DNA from: Deltaproteobacteria bacterium | GTDB taxonomy: Bacteria > Desulfobacterota > Binatia > UBA9968 | Length of the DNA: 64,000 nucleotides | Direction: 5' to 3' | NCBI GenBank assembly: GCA_016874755.1 | Contig: VGTH01000001.1 | Location: 184,917-248,916 of the forward strand | Shown: positions 1 to 8,705 of the stretch, piece by piece | Layout of the letters: every line of letters starts with the position of its first letter | How positions within the stretch are numbered: position 1 is the stretch's first letter | The notes under the pieces: generated by a model | Told to the model about the DNA's origin: nothing | Database searches by the model: none | What the model saw: only the letters and a program-made list of their open reading frames with translations | Made by a program: the position numbers and the translations under genes

Positions 1-2
1 TG

Positions 3-68
3 CAGGTCGATCTCACCAATTACAAACTTTTGCATGAGAGTCCGTTGGCAAGTTTCAACTGGCCGTGA
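3..68 (+). CDS. possible 3' end of an upstream gene
   Basis: Frame 3 is open from the window edge to a TGA at 66-68 and reads like a protein end (…LASFNWP). Frame 1 is also open here, so the assignment is weak. If real, its stop lies just before the ATG of the next gene, which would fit an operon. The product cannot be named from about 21 residues. Confidence 0.25.
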   Translation, partial: QVDLTNYKLLHESPLASFNWP

Positions 69-73
69 TTGTT

Positions 74-472
74 ATGAGTGACCACGAAAACGACGAAGAG
101 ATCCGCCTCGACAAATGGCTCTGGGCGGCGCGCTTTTTTAAGACGCGCTCTCTGGCGGCCGAAGCCATTGGCGGCGGCAAAGTTGAAATCAATGGCGATC
201 GCGCCAAGCCAAGCCGCATTGTGCGCGCCGGCGACACGCTCAGCGTGCGGCGCGGTTCCTACGAGTGGACGGTGATTGTCAAAGAGGTTGCTCGGCTACG
301 CGGTCCGGCGCCACAAGCGCAGCTGCTCTACGATGAAACCGAAGAAAGCGTGCGTAAGCGCGAAGCCGCCGCGGCGCAGATGAAGCTCGAACGGCCAGCC
401 GAGTTCGACTCCTATGGCCGTCCAACCAAGAAAGACCGGCGCGACATCGCGCGCTTTAAAAGAGGCTGGTAA
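74..472 (+). CDS. hslR: Hsp15-like S4-domain RNA-binding protein
   Basis: A 132-residue basic protein with an N-terminal S4 domain ([19 protein letters not shown], about residues 9-27, then [16 protein letters not shown]) and a lysine/arginine-rich tail ([14 protein letters not shown]). This is the layout of Hsp15/HslR, which binds stalled 50S subunits carrying nascent-chain tRNA. I chose ATG 74; an in-frame GTG at 65 would add three residues, and neither has a clear ribosome-binding site. The stop overlaps the next ATG by one base (TAATG), suggesting translational coupling. Family assignment is firm. The hslR role as opposed to another small S4 protein is inferred from length and the basic tail. 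Confidence 0.85.
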   Translation: MSDHENDEEIRLDKWLWAARFFKTRSLAAEAIGGGKVEINGDRAKPSRIVRAGDTLSVRRGSYEWTVIVKEVARLRGPAPQAQLLYDETEESVRKREAAAAQMKLERPAEFDSYGRPTKKDRRDIARFKRGW

Positions 473-810
473 TGATCGAAGACAAAATGGTCACCACAGT
501 GCAGGAGCTGCCAGGCTATCGGGTCAAGACCAATCTTGGTGTGGTGCGCGGCATTGTCGTACGCTCGCGCAGCATCGTCGGCAACATCGGCGCCAGCATC
601 CAAACCTTGTTCGGCGGCAACATCACGCTTTACACCGAGCTTTGCGAAAAAGCCCGCGCCGACGCGCACAAGCTGATGATCGACCACGCAACGCAGCTCG
701 CCGCCAACGCCATCATCGGCGTGCGCTACGACGCCAACGAGATTGCGCCCGGTGTGACCGAAGTGCTCGCCTACGGCACGGCGGTCTATATGGAGCCCTA
801 TAGAGGTTAG
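472..810 (+). CDS. UPF0145 (YbjQ-like) protein
   Basis: A 112-residue protein matching the YbjQ/UPF0145 family across its length: a β-rich start ([21 protein letters not shown]), the central helix with [14 protein letters not shown], then [13 protein letters not shown] and AYGTAVYME at the end. The family forms small oligomeric rings and is sometimes called a putative heavy-metal-binding protein; no biochemical role is established. It starts inside the stop codon of the Hsp15-like gene, so the two are co-translated. The gap that follows (811-928) contains nothing certain beyond the ribosome-binding site of the next gene. Confidence 0.85.
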   Translation: MIEDKMVTTVQELPGYRVKTNLGVVRGIVVRSRSIVGNIGASIQTLFGGNITLYTELCEKARADAHKLMIDHATQLAANAIIGVRYDANEIAPGVTEVLAYGTAVYMEPYRG

Positions 811-928
811 GGTTCTCAGCGTTTCAATTCCCACAACCGCACTCTGCGACTTTCTGGCTAGCTTCTTGACTCCCAATCGGGGAACCGTTAGTGGGTTACG
901 CACTCCCATATCGGTATAGGAAGGTGTA

Positions 929-1993
929 ATGATCCTCAGACTGTTCTTTCTCTCCCTGTTCGCTGCGGTTCTCCTGGGGCCGGCGCAGCCTCGGCCGGCG
1001 AGTGCGCAATCGACGCCTTACTTTCAGGGCAAGACCATAATGTTGATCCAGGGTCGCGAGCCCGGCGGCACGGGAGCTTTGCGCGTCCAAGCGGCCATTC
1101 CATTCTTGAAGAAGTATCTGCCCGGCGAACCTATTATTGTCACCCAGTTCATGGCCGGCGGCGGCGGGCGCAAGGCGACCAACTTCGTCGCCCGCAACGC
1201 CAAACCGGATGGTTTAACCATTGGCAACGTCGGCTCGGGGCTGGTCGCCAACGCGATTCTCGGCTCCATCGGCGTCGAATACGACCTCGACAAACTCATC
1301 TATCTTGGGGCCTCCAACAGTACGGCACAATATGTTTTCGCCACAAGCGCCAAGTTGGGTTTGGATAATATCGACAAATTGCGCGTCCGGCCGGGGATTC
1401 GTGTCGGCGCCCAGACCGTCGGCCACGATATCTATATTAACGGTCGTTTGTTCTCTTGGATCCTCGGTCTCAAAGAGCCGCGCTTTGTCACTGGTTTCTC
1501 CGGTCCCGAGCTTGATCTTGCCATCGACCGCAACGAGCTCGACGCCCGCGCCAACATCCCCGACACTGTCTTACAGCGCAATGCCGATATGATTGAAAAA
1601 CGGGCGCTCAATTTTCACGCGATCATCCAGATCCCCAAGGAGGATCGCCACCCCCATCCGCTGTTCAATAAACTCCCCGAGCTGGAAACGTTCGCCAAAA
1701 GCGATCGCGAGAAAAAGATCCTCACCATGTTTCGCACCTTCCGGATGGTCGGCTCACCCTACATTTTGCCGCCGGGCACTCCGCCGGAAGCGGTGCAGCA
1801 CTGGCGCGAAGCGATGCGCAAAACCTTTCGCGACCCGGCGTTCCTGAAAGAGTTCAAACGATTGTCGGCTGACGACGCGACGCCGCTGACGCCCGAGGCA
1901 CAGGAGAAGGCGATCAAAGAGATACCGCGTGATGCCGAAGCCATCGCGACATTCAACAAGATCGCCGGCGGCGATCCGTTACCGGCGCGGTAG
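929..1993 (+). CDS. TctC/Bug-type periplasmic solute-binding protein (array member 1)
   Basis: First of eleven paralogues. Residues 1-27 are a Sec signal peptide ending ASA-Q, so the product is periplasmic. Family landmarks follow in order: PGGTG (45-49) and GGGGRK (77-82) lining the ligand cleft, AKPDGLTIG (91-99), GAQTVGH near 165, ILPPGTP near 285, and the C-terminal tail PLPAR. Tripartite tricarboxylate transporter receptors of this fold bind small carboxylates and hand them to TctA/TctB; the ligand here is unknown. ATG 929 has a good ribosome-binding site (GGAAGGTG). Length is 354 residues, slightly above the usual 320-330 of Bug proteins. A TctA/TctB pair lies about 8 kb downstream on the same strand. 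Confidence 0.88.
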   Translation: MILRLFFLSLFAAVLLGPAQPRPASAQSTPYFQGKTIMLIQGREPGGTGALRVQAAIPFLKKYLPGEPIIVTQFMAGGGGRKATNFVARNAKPDGLTIGNVGSGLVANAILGSIGVEYDLDKLIYLGASNSTAQYVFATSAKLGLDNIDKLRVRPGIRVGAQTVGHDIYINGRLFSWILGLKEPRFVTGFSGPELDLAIDRNELDARANIPDTVLQRNADMIEKRALNFHAIIQIPKEDRHPHPLFNKLPELETFAKSDREKKILTMFRTFRMVGSPYILPPGTPPEAVQHWREAMRKTFRDPAFLKEFKRLSADDATPLTPEAQEKAIKEIPRDAEAIATFNKIAGGDPLPAR

Positions 1994-2014
1994 GAAAATG
2001 AACGCGTTCAAACC

Positions 2015-2049
2015 GTTCCAGCCCTCTTTCGGAGGTTCACGGCTGGAAC
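2015..2049. repeat. 9-bp inverted repeat between array members 1 and 2
   Basis: GTTCCAGCC (2015-2023) and its exact complement GGCTGGAAC (2041-2049) flank a 17-nt loop, just upstream of the AGGAGGG ribosome-binding site of the next receptor gene. There is no T-tract, so a classical terminator is unlikely. It belongs to the GTTCAA/GTTCCA word family found in other gaps of the array. Confidence 0.6.
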
Positions 2050-2067
2050 CAAAACAGGAGGGTTGGC

Positions 2068-3119
2068 ATGAATCTACTCTTTAGCGTGCTCGCGACGTTG
2101 GCATTGTTCCTGTCACTGCCGCAATCGGTGGTTGCCCAGACGCCGTTTTACCAAGGCAAGACGATCACCATCGTTCAAGGCCGCGACCCGGGCGGCACCG
2201 GCGATCTGCGCGTGCGCGCGCTGGTGCCGTTTCTGCAAAATACATTCCGGGCAATCCGCAGATCATCATGGAGTTCATGCCCGGCGGCGGCAGCCGCAAG
2301 GCGGCCAATCATGTCTATCGAAGCGCCAAGCCGGACGGATTAACGATCGGCAACTTAAGCTCGGGGATGGTTTCGCTCGCCGTACTCGGTGAATCGGGCG
2401 TGTTATACGATATCGACAAATTCCATTATTTGGGCTCGCCCTATAGTACCTACCATTCGGTGTTCTTTACCCGCCGCGACGCTGGCTGGAACAGCCTGGG
2501 AAAACTACGCGCCGCCACCGGTGTCAAGATTGGCGGCCAGTCGCTGGGTTTTTCCACCTACAATGAAGGCCGGCTTTTTGGCTATATGCTGGGACTCAAA
2601 GATCCGCTGTTCATCGCTGCCTTCGGCGGCGCCGAGCTCGATCCGGCGGTTATGCGCGGCGAGATCGACGGTCGGGCGAGCGGTCCCGATACGGTGTTGC
2701 AGCGTAACCGTGATTTTATTGACAAGGGATTGGTTGATTTTCACGCCATCATGGAAACTCCCAAAGGCGACCGGCATCCGCATCCCTTCTTCGCCAAGCT
2801 CCCGGAGATCGAGACCTTTGCCAAGAACGACAAGGAACGCAAAATGCTCGCCCTGCAGCGCGGCTTTCGCGTCACTGGCACGCCGTTCATTTTACCTCCC
2901 GGGACGCCGAAGGACCGTTTCGACATCTTGAAAGACGCCTTCCGCAAGACTTATTTAGACCCCGAGTTCGCCAAGTCTTATCACAAAACCACCGGTGACG
3001 ATCCGTCGCCGCTTTTGCCGGAAAACCACGAGAAGGCGATCCGGGAAATACCGCGGGATGCGGAGGCCATCGAGTTGTTTAAAATCATCGCGGGGCCGAA
3101 GAAGCTGCCGCCACGGTAG
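2068..3119 (+). pseudogene. TctC/Bug-type solute-binding protein with one-base frameshift (array member 2)
   Basis: The N-terminal part (signal peptide ending VVAQ, then PGGTGDLRVRALVPFLQ) reads from ATG 2068. From about 2240 the homologous sequence (PGNPQIIMEFMPGGGSRKAAN and onward to the tail KKLPPR) continues in the -1 frame to the stop at 3119. The break lies in an A run at 2237-2240: four As are present where five would restore LQKYIPGNP as in the sister genes. Apart from this base the gene is complete, about 350 codons, with a good ribosome-binding site (AGGAGGG). It could be a recent pseudogene, a slippage site or a sequence error. Its GGQSLGF replaces the usual GxQxVGH motif. Some callers would report only 2268-3119. 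Confidence 0.85.
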
Positions 3120-3130
3120 TTGGAAAAGGG

Positions 3131-3210
3131 GTTCAAACCGTTCAATCCGTTCAACCGCTGCCGCTCCGTTCAAGCCGTTGTCGGAGCGGCGGAGCGAAAC
3201 CGATTGAACG
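3131..3210. repeat. nested palindrome of GTTCAA-CC words
   Basis: The word GTTCAAACC/GTTCAATCC/GTTCAACC occurs three times in tandem from 3131 with a 10-bp rhythm and returns inverted as ACCGATTGAACG ending at 3210. Inside is a perfect 8-bp hairpin, CCGCTCCG (3161-3168) with CGGAGCGG (3182-3189). It sits between array members 2 and 3. Related words occur at 9754-9799 and 14386-14457. Confidence 0.65.
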
Positions 3211-3234
3211 AGTTACAGTCGCAATGGAGGCTCT

Positions 3235-4281
3235 ATGATGAAAGCACTCGTGCTTGTCGGTTGCGTCCTCTTACTATTGATCGCACCCGCGCCGGCTCAA
3301 TCCCAGGCCAACTTCTACGAAGGCAAGACTGTCACGCTGATCGCCACCACCGCCCCCGGCGGCAGCGGCGATCTGCGCATCAAGGCGATGGTCCCCTTCC
3401 TGCGCAAACATATCGCCGGCAATCCCAACGTCGTCATGGAGTACGTCGACGGCGGCGGCGGGCGCAAAGGCGCCAACCAGCTCTACAACAGCGCCAAACC
3501 CGACGGCCTCACCATTGGAGCGGCCAGTGGCGGCATCGTCGCCCTGGGCATCATGCGTGAGCAAGGGGTCAGCTACGACGTCGACAAGTTCACCTACCTG
3601 GGCACACCTGAGAATGAGAACCACGCGATCCTCTACACCCGAGCCGACCTCGGCCTCGACACCCTGGAAAAATTACGCGCTAAAGCCGGCATCCGCATCG
3701 GCGGCCAAACCGTCGGCCACACCTCTTACGTCGCGGGGCGCTTGTTTGCCCACTTGATGGACTTGAAGGATCCCAAATTCGTCGTTGGCTACACTTCCCC
3801 CGAAGTGGACGTGGCGCTGATGAGCGGCGAGGTCGACGCCCGGGCCAATTCCGCAGTCTCGGCGCTGCGCCGCAACCCGGAGTGGCTCGACAAAAAGATC
3901 ATGCACTTCCACGCCATCATGGAAATCCCCAAAGGGTTAAAGTTCCCCAAGCTCGCCCACCTGCCCGAGATTGAAAGCTTCGCCAAGAACGACCGCGAGA
4001 GAAAAGTGCTCGCCGTCTGGCGCGCCTTTCGCGGCGTCGGCTCGCCCTATATCCTGCCGCCGGGCGTGCCTAAGGATCGCGTCGCCATCCTCGAAGAGGC
4101 GATGGGCAAGATTTTCAAAGACCCGGAGTTTCCGAAATATTTTCGCAAGCTCGTGGAGGACGAGCCATCGCCGATGGGCGGAGCGGAATTGACCCGGCTC
4201 GTGCGCGAGATGCCGCGTGACGCGGAGGTGCAGGATCTGCTGAGAAAACTATCCGGCGCCGGACCGTTGCCACCGCGCTAG
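3235..4281 (+). CDS. TctC/Bug-type periplasmic solute-binding protein (array member 3)
   Basis: A 348-residue receptor with a signal peptide (cleavage near residue 22-25, PAPAQSQA), TTAPGGSGD, DGGGGRKGAN, AKPDGLTIG, GGQTVGHTSY, YILPPGVP and the tail GAGPLPPR. It is closest by eye to array member 8: both have KGAN in place of KAAN, GGIV after the TIG segment, VGH-SY-AGRLFA, and end R-MPRD-EV--LL. The four intervening genes form two other look-alike pairs. Two ATG codons stand together at 3235; TGGAGG supplies the ribosome-binding site. The ligand is unknown. Confidence 0.88.
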   Translation: MMKALVLVGCVLLLLIAPAPAQSQANFYEGKTVTLIATTAPGGSGDLRIKAMVPFLRKHIAGNPNVVMEYVDGGGGRKGANQLYNSAKPDGLTIGAASGGIVALGIMREQGVSYDVDKFTYLGTPENENHAILYTRADLGLDTLEKLRAKAGIRIGGQTVGHTSYVAGRLFAHLMDLKDPKFVVGYTSPEVDVALMSGEVDARANSAVSALRRNPEWLDKKIMHFHAIMEIPKGLKFPKLAHLPEIESFAKNDRERKVLAVWRAFRGVGSPYILPPGVPKDRVAILEEAMGKIFKDPEFPKYFRKLVEDEPSPMGGAELTRLVREMPRDAEVQDLLRKLSGAGPLPPR

Positions 4282-4342
4282 CGCGCCGCGATCGAACCAG
4301 CACATAGGGTCGAACGCCCAGACAGGGCCGCGAGGAGGAGTT

Positions 4343-5371
4343 GTGCTGCGAAGATCACTCGCTGTTTTTTTCTTGTTGCTGGGAGTAGCGTCGGCACCGG
4401 CGCAAACCAGCTTCTACAAGGACAAGACCATCACGCTGGTGGCGGGAACAACCCCCGGCAGCCAGTACGACGCCCACGCCCGGCTGATCGCCCAGCATTG
4501 GGGCAAACATATCCCCGGTCATCCCAACATCATCGTGCAAAACATGCCGGGTGCCGGCTCGCTCATCGCCGCCAACCATCTCTACAACATGGCCAAGCCC
4601 GACGGTTTGACGGTCACGTCGATTGTGCCGAGCATCTATTTCAACCAACTGGCCGCGCGTCCGGAAGTGCGCTTCGATTTTGCCAAGTATAACTGGATCG
4701 GCAGCGTCGATCGCTCGGATGTCCTGATTTACGTGCGCTCCGACACGCCGTTCAAAACTATTTACGACGTGCGCCAACTGACGCCGCCGCCCAAATGCAC
4801 CGCCACCGGCAGCGGCACCGTGGGCCATTACGTGCCCAAGCTTGTGAACGAAGCCATCGGCACCAAATTCGATCAGATCGTCGGCTATCCGGGCGGACCG
4901 GAAATGGATCTCGCCTTCGAAAAAAATGAAGCCCAGTGCCGCGCCAACACGCTGGCGGCGTGGTTCAGCGGCGAGCCCTATCGCGGCTGGCATGCCAAAG
5001 GCTTCGCCCATGTGCTGATTCAGACCGGTCGCAAGCGGGATGAACGCCTGGCGCAGGTGCCGACCTTGGGCGAGCTGATGGACGAGTTTAAGACTGACCA
5101 GATCACCCGCCGCTTCGCCAATGTTGCGCTCGCCTCCGGGGAGCTTGGCCGGCCTTATTTGCTGCCGCCTGGGATTCCCGCCGAGCGACTGCGAACGCTG
5201 CGCGAGTCCTTCGTGAAACTCATGGATGATCCGGCCTTTCGCGGCGATGTGAAGAAGCGCGGCCTCGAAGTCGAGCCCACAAGGGGTGAAGAGTTGGAGA
5301 AGCTCGCGCGCCAAGTGATGAGCCAACCGGCGGAAGTCATCGAGCGAGTGAAAGTGCTTATGGCGAAATAG
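4343..5371 (+). CDS. divergent TctC/Bug-type solute-binding protein with cysteine pair (array member 4)
   Basis: GTG start at 4343 behind a strong GAGGAGGAG. 342 residues with a signal peptide of about 20 residues (SAPAQ). It differs from the main array type. The cleft loop is TPGSQYDAHARL, the second loop is MPGAGSLIAANHLYN, the TVGH motif is embedded in TGSGTVGHYVPK, and the PLPPR tail is missing (it ends VKVLMAK). Two cysteines, C152 and C199, are matched by C156 and C203 in the next gene, suggesting a disulfide in the exported protein. A 355-residue minus-strand open frame over this gene is a codon-bias shadow. Confidence 0.85.
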   Translation: MLRRSLAVFFLLLGVASAPAQTSFYKDKTITLVAGTTPGSQYDAHARLIAQHWGKHIPGHPNIIVQNMPGAGSLIAANHLYNMAKPDGLTVTSIVPSIYFNQLAARPEVRFDFAKYNWIGSVDRSDVLIYVRSDTPFKTIYDVRQLTPPPKCTATGSGTVGHYVPKLVNEAIGTKFDQIVGYPGGPEMDLAFEKNEAQCRANTLAAWFSGEPYRGWHAKGFAHVLIQTGRKRDERLAQVPTLGELMDEFKTDQITRRFANVALASGELGRPYLLPPGIPAERLRTLRESFVKLMDDPAFRGDVKKRGLEVEPTRGEELEKLARQVMSQPAEVIERVKVLMAK

Positions 5372-5420
5372 AGCGTGCAGCGACGTTAGAAATAGTTTCA
5401 CAGTCCTTCGGAGGTCGATC

Positions 5421-6458
5421 ATGCATCGGCACAGGATGGTGGCAGTAATGTTGTCGGCGGCAACGATGTGCTTCGCGGCTGCCGCCTATGGCCAAGGCAA
5501 TTTCTTCGAGGGCAAAACGGTGCGCTTTCTCGTCGGTTTTACGCCCGGCGGCTCCTACGATTTATGGGCCCGGGTGATCGCCACTCAGATGGGCAAGTAC
5601 ATTCCTGGCAACCCTACTTTCGTGGTGCAAAACATGAGCGGCGGTGGCTCGATGGTGGCGGCCAATTATGTCCACAACGTGGCCAAGGCCGATGGCTTGA
5701 CCTTCGCAACCGTGACTCCCGGCCTCTACACCGAGCAGCTGCTCGGGCGCAAAGAGGTTCAGTACGATTGGTTCAAGCTGTCCTATTTGGGCTCGCCGGA
5801 GCGCACCGCGCGGATTTTTTACATCCGCGCGGATACACCCTACAAGACCATCGAAGATTTGCGCACAGCCGCTGAGCCGGCAAAGTGCGGCGTTACCGGC
5901 CTGGGCACCGCGAGCTACTATTGGCCCAAGTTGTTGGGCGAGATCGTCGGTTTCAAGCTCAATTTAATCACCGGCTATCAGGGCTCCAGCGATGTCAATT
6001 TGGCGCTCGAGCGCGGCGAGGTGCATTGCTGGGGCGGCACCGTGCAAGCGAGTTTCGGCAGTGAGCCGGGCCGCACTTGGATGAAAAACGGCTTTGTCCG
6101 AGTCCTCGCCCAGGGCGGCCCCAAGCGCGATCCTCGGCTGCCCGATGTGCCGACGATCTGGGAGCTCTTGGACAAACACAATAAGAATCAAGCCCTGCGC
6201 GGACTCACCCGAGTCTTGCTCGCGCCAGATGACATGGGCCGGCCGTTTTTCGGACCGCCCCGCATTGCGGTGGAGCGCATGAAAATTCTGCGCTCGGCGT
6301 TTACAAAAGTTTTGAGCGACCCCGACGTCCTGGCCGACGCCCGCAAGAAGGGCCTCGAAGCCGCGACCGTGAGCGGCGATGAAATGGACGCGCTGGTAAA
6401 AGAACTGGTTCAACCTGCGGAAGCGATTCAGCGGATGAGAGCGTTTTTGCAGAACTAA
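5421..6458 (+). CDS. divergent TctC/Bug-type solute-binding protein with cysteine pair (array member 5)
   Basis: Adjacent sister of array member 4, with the same divergent architecture: TPGGSYDLWARV, MSGGGSMVAANYVHN, AKADGLTF (alanine replacing proline), TGLGTASYYWPK, and conserved C156/C203. It ends MRAFLQN without the PLPPR tail. The signal peptide runs to about residue 25 (AAAAYGQ). ATG 5421 has CGGAGGT seven bases upstream. The two genes look like a local tandem duplication followed by divergence. A binding-site change relative to the other nine receptors is likely, but no ligand can be named. Confidence 0.85.
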   Translation: MHRHRMVAVMLSAATMCFAAAAYGQGNFFEGKTVRFLVGFTPGGSYDLWARVIATQMGKYIPGNPTFVVQNMSGGGSMVAANYVHNVAKADGLTFATVTPGLYTEQLLGRKEVQYDWFKLSYLGSPERTARIFYIRADTPYKTIEDLRTAAEPAKCGVTGLGTASYYWPKLLGEIVGFKLNLITGYQGSSDVNLALERGEVHCWGGTVQASFGSEPGRTWMKNGFVRVLAQGGPKRDPRLPDVPTIWELLDKHNKNQALRGLTRVLLAPDDMGRPFFGPPRIAVERMKILRSAFTKVLSDPDVLADARKKGLEAATVSGDEMDALVKELVQPAEAIQRMRAFLQN

Positions 6459-6472
6459 CCAAGGAGGCTGTT

Positions 6473-7534
6473 ATGACAGGGCGCACAATCGTTGTCGGAT
6501 TATTGGTCGCCACGTGGGCGGCATGCAGCGTCGCGTGCGGCAGATTTGTAGCTCCGGTTTACGCCCAGGCCGATTTCTACAAAGGCAAGACCATCACGCT
6601 GGTGCACGGCCGATCCACCGGCGGCTCGGGCGACTTTCGCGCCCGCGCGGTGGTGCCGTTCCTGCAAAAGTATATTCCGGGTAACCCGAACATTGTGCAG
6701 GAGTACATGGACGGCGCCGGCGGGCGCAAGGCGGCCAACTATATTTACAACACGGCGAAGCCCGATGGTCTGACCATCGGCAGCGTTGGCGGCGGGGTGG
6801 TGGCGAGCGCCCTGCTTGGTGAGACCGGTGTGCAGTACGATCTCGACAAGCTGCACTTCGTCGGCACGCCGTATAGCGCCAGCCACTATGTGCTGATCAC
6901 GCGGCGCGAATCCGGCTTAACGACGCTCGACAAGCTGCGTCAAGCGACCGGCCTGCGGATCGGCTCCCAAGCGGTCGGCCACAGCAATTACACCATCGGC
7001 CGCATCATGACTTGGCTCTTGGGCCTCAAAGACACCAAGGAAGTGATCGGCTTTACCAACCCGGAGCGGCGCGCCGCTTTGATCAACGGCGAGATCGATG
7101 GCTACGCGGTCTCCGATAGCGGCGTGCTGCCGGAGTGGCTGGAGAAGCGCTTGGTCGATGTCCAGGTCATCCTCGCGGTGCCGCGTGACTTGAAGCATCC
7201 GACTTTTCACAACGTGCCGGAGCTCGACGGATTCGCCAAAAACGAGCGCGAGCGCAGGATCGTCACCATGTACCGCAACTTCAGTTTGACCGGCGCGCCG
7301 TTTATTCTGCCGCCGGCCATGCCCAAGGAGCGCATCGAAATTATCAAGGAAGCGCTGCGCAAAGCTTTCAAAGATCCGGCCTTTGTCCAGGAGTATCGCA
7401 AGCTGGTGGGCGATGACCCGAGTCCGCTCATGCCGGAGGAAAACGAAAAATCGATCCGCGAATTGCCGAGGGATAAAGAGACCGTCGAGCTTTACAAAAA
7501 GTTCGCCGGGGCAGGTTCTATTCCACCGCGTTGA
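6473..7534 (+). CDS. TctC/Bug-type periplasmic solute-binding protein (array member 6)
   Basis: 353 residues, starting only 14 bases after member 5 with AAGGAGG as ribosome-binding site. The long signal peptide (about 33 residues) contains two cysteines but no lipobox. Landmarks: STGGSGDFRARAV (threonine where the others have proline before GG), GAGGRKAANYIYN, AKPDGLTIG, GSQAVGHSNY, FILPPAMP and the tail GAGSIPPR. Closest by eye to member 7 (shared HGR, SATHY/SASHY, NPERR/IPERD, ELPRD-ET-ELYKKFAGAG). The ligand is unknown. Confidence 0.88.
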   Translation: MTGRTIVVGLLVATWAACSVACGRFVAPVYAQADFYKGKTITLVHGRSTGGSGDFRARAVVPFLQKYIPGNPNIVQEYMDGAGGRKAANYIYNTAKPDGLTIGSVGGGVVASALLGETGVQYDLDKLHFVGTPYSASHYVLITRRESGLTTLDKLRQATGLRIGSQAVGHSNYTIGRIMTWLLGLKDTKEVIGFTNPERRAALINGEIDGYAVSDSGVLPEWLEKRLVDVQVILAVPRDLKHPTFHNVPELDGFAKNERERRIVTMYRNFSLTGAPFILPPAMPKERIEIIKEALRKAFKDPAFVQEYRKLVGDDPSPLMPEENEKSIRELPRDKETVELYKKFAGAGSIPPR

Positions 7535-7620
7535 AACAACGTGGAAATTCCGGTATTAGCTTGCGACATTTATGATCGTCTAATGATCGTGACCCCATAA
7601 CTCATCACAAGGAGCACTCG

Positions 7621-8670
7621 ATGAATCCAAAGAGACTGACGTTGTTCCTGGGCCTGGCAATCGCCATGGCTTCCCTACCCCAGGAAGGGCTTACCCAAGC
7701 GCCATTTTATAAAGACAAGGCGCTGACCATCGTGCATGGCCGGGCCGCCGGCGGCTCGGGCGACTTGCGCGTGCGAGCGGTGGCGCCGTTTCTGAAAAAA
7801 TATCTGCCCGGCAATCCGGCCATCGTGCACGATTTCATGGATGGCGGCGGCGGGCGCAAGGCGGCCAATTACATTTATAACAACGCCAAGCCGGATGGGC
7901 TGACCATCGGCAACGTCGGCGGCGGTGTCATCGCCAACGCGGCGCTGGGCGAATCGGGCGTGCAGTACGATCTGGGCAAGATGCCGTTTATCGGCTCGCC
8001 CTACAGCGCCACCCACTATGTCTTGATTTCTCGGCGCCAGGCGGGCTGGAATACCCTCGATAAGTTGCGCGACGCCGGCAGCGTCCGCTTCGGCTCGCAG
8101 AACGTCGGCCACACCAACTATAATATCGCTCGCATCGTCAGTTGGCTCATCGGCACGAAAAACCACAAGGACGTGACCGGTTTCTCGATTCCTGAGCGCG
8201 ACGTGGCGTTGATGCAAGGGGAGATCGATGCGGTGGTGTCATCCGATGATTTGCTGGCGCGCAACAAAGAATGGCTCGACAAAAAGCTCGTCGACTTGCA
8301 CGTGATCGTGGCGATACCGCGCGAGGTGAAGCACCCGCAATTTTCCTACTTGCCGGAGATCGACGGTTTCATAAAGAACGAGCGGGAGCGCAAGCTCCTG
8401 ACCATGTTCCGCACTTTTCGCCTCGCCGGCTCGCCGTTTATCCTGCCTCCGGGGACGCCGCCCGAGCGCATCGCGATGCTCAAAACTGCATTGGTCAGAA
8501 CCTTCAACGACAAAGAATTTTACAAAGAGTATAACAAAGTGGTCGGCGAAGATCCGACGCCGTTGATGCCGGACGCCAACGAAAAGGCGGTCCGCGAACT
8601 GCCGCGCGATCCGGAAACGATCGAGTTGTTCAAGAAATTTGCTGGGGCGGGGCCGTTGCCGCCGCGCTAA
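7621..8670 (+). CDS. TctC/Bug-type periplasmic solute-binding protein (array member 7)
   Basis: 349 residues with a signal peptide to about residue 25 (EGLTQA). Landmarks: RAAGGSGDLRVRAV, DGGGGRKAANYIYN, AKPDGLTIG, GSQNVGHTNY, FILPPGTP and the tail GAGPLPPR. As in member 6, the cleft PGG is changed (AGG), which separates this pair from the rest and may alter ligand contacts. ATG 7621 follows AAGGAGC. The 86-base gap before it has no clear promoter. Confidence 0.88.
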   Translation: MNPKRLTLFLGLAIAMASLPQEGLTQAPFYKDKALTIVHGRAAGGSGDLRVRAVAPFLKKYLPGNPAIVHDFMDGGGGRKAANYIYNNAKPDGLTIGNVGGGVIANAALGESGVQYDLGKMPFIGSPYSATHYVLISRRQAGWNTLDKLRDAGSVRFGSQNVGHTNYNIARIVSWLIGTKNHKDVTGFSIPERDVALMQGEIDAVVSSDDLLARNKEWLDKKLVDLHVIVAIPREVKHPQFSYLPEIDGFIKNERERKLLTMFRTFRLAGSPFILPPGTPPERIAMLKTALVRTFNDKEFYKEYNKVVGEDPTPLMPDANEKAVRELPRDPETIELFKKFAGAGPLPPR

Positions 8671-8705
8671 CGGCTGGAAATTTGCGCTAAGGTAGAAGAG
8701 GAAAC

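Noticed and set aside
866..915. Promoter of the receptor array (TTGACT at 866)
   Set aside because: No acceptable -10 hexamer at the right distance; not strong enough to list.
4355..5422. 355-residue minus-strand open frame over receptor 4
   Set aside because: It is an antisense shadow produced by GC-biased third codon positions; no signal peptide, domain or ribosome-binding site, and the plus-strand gene is a clear family member.
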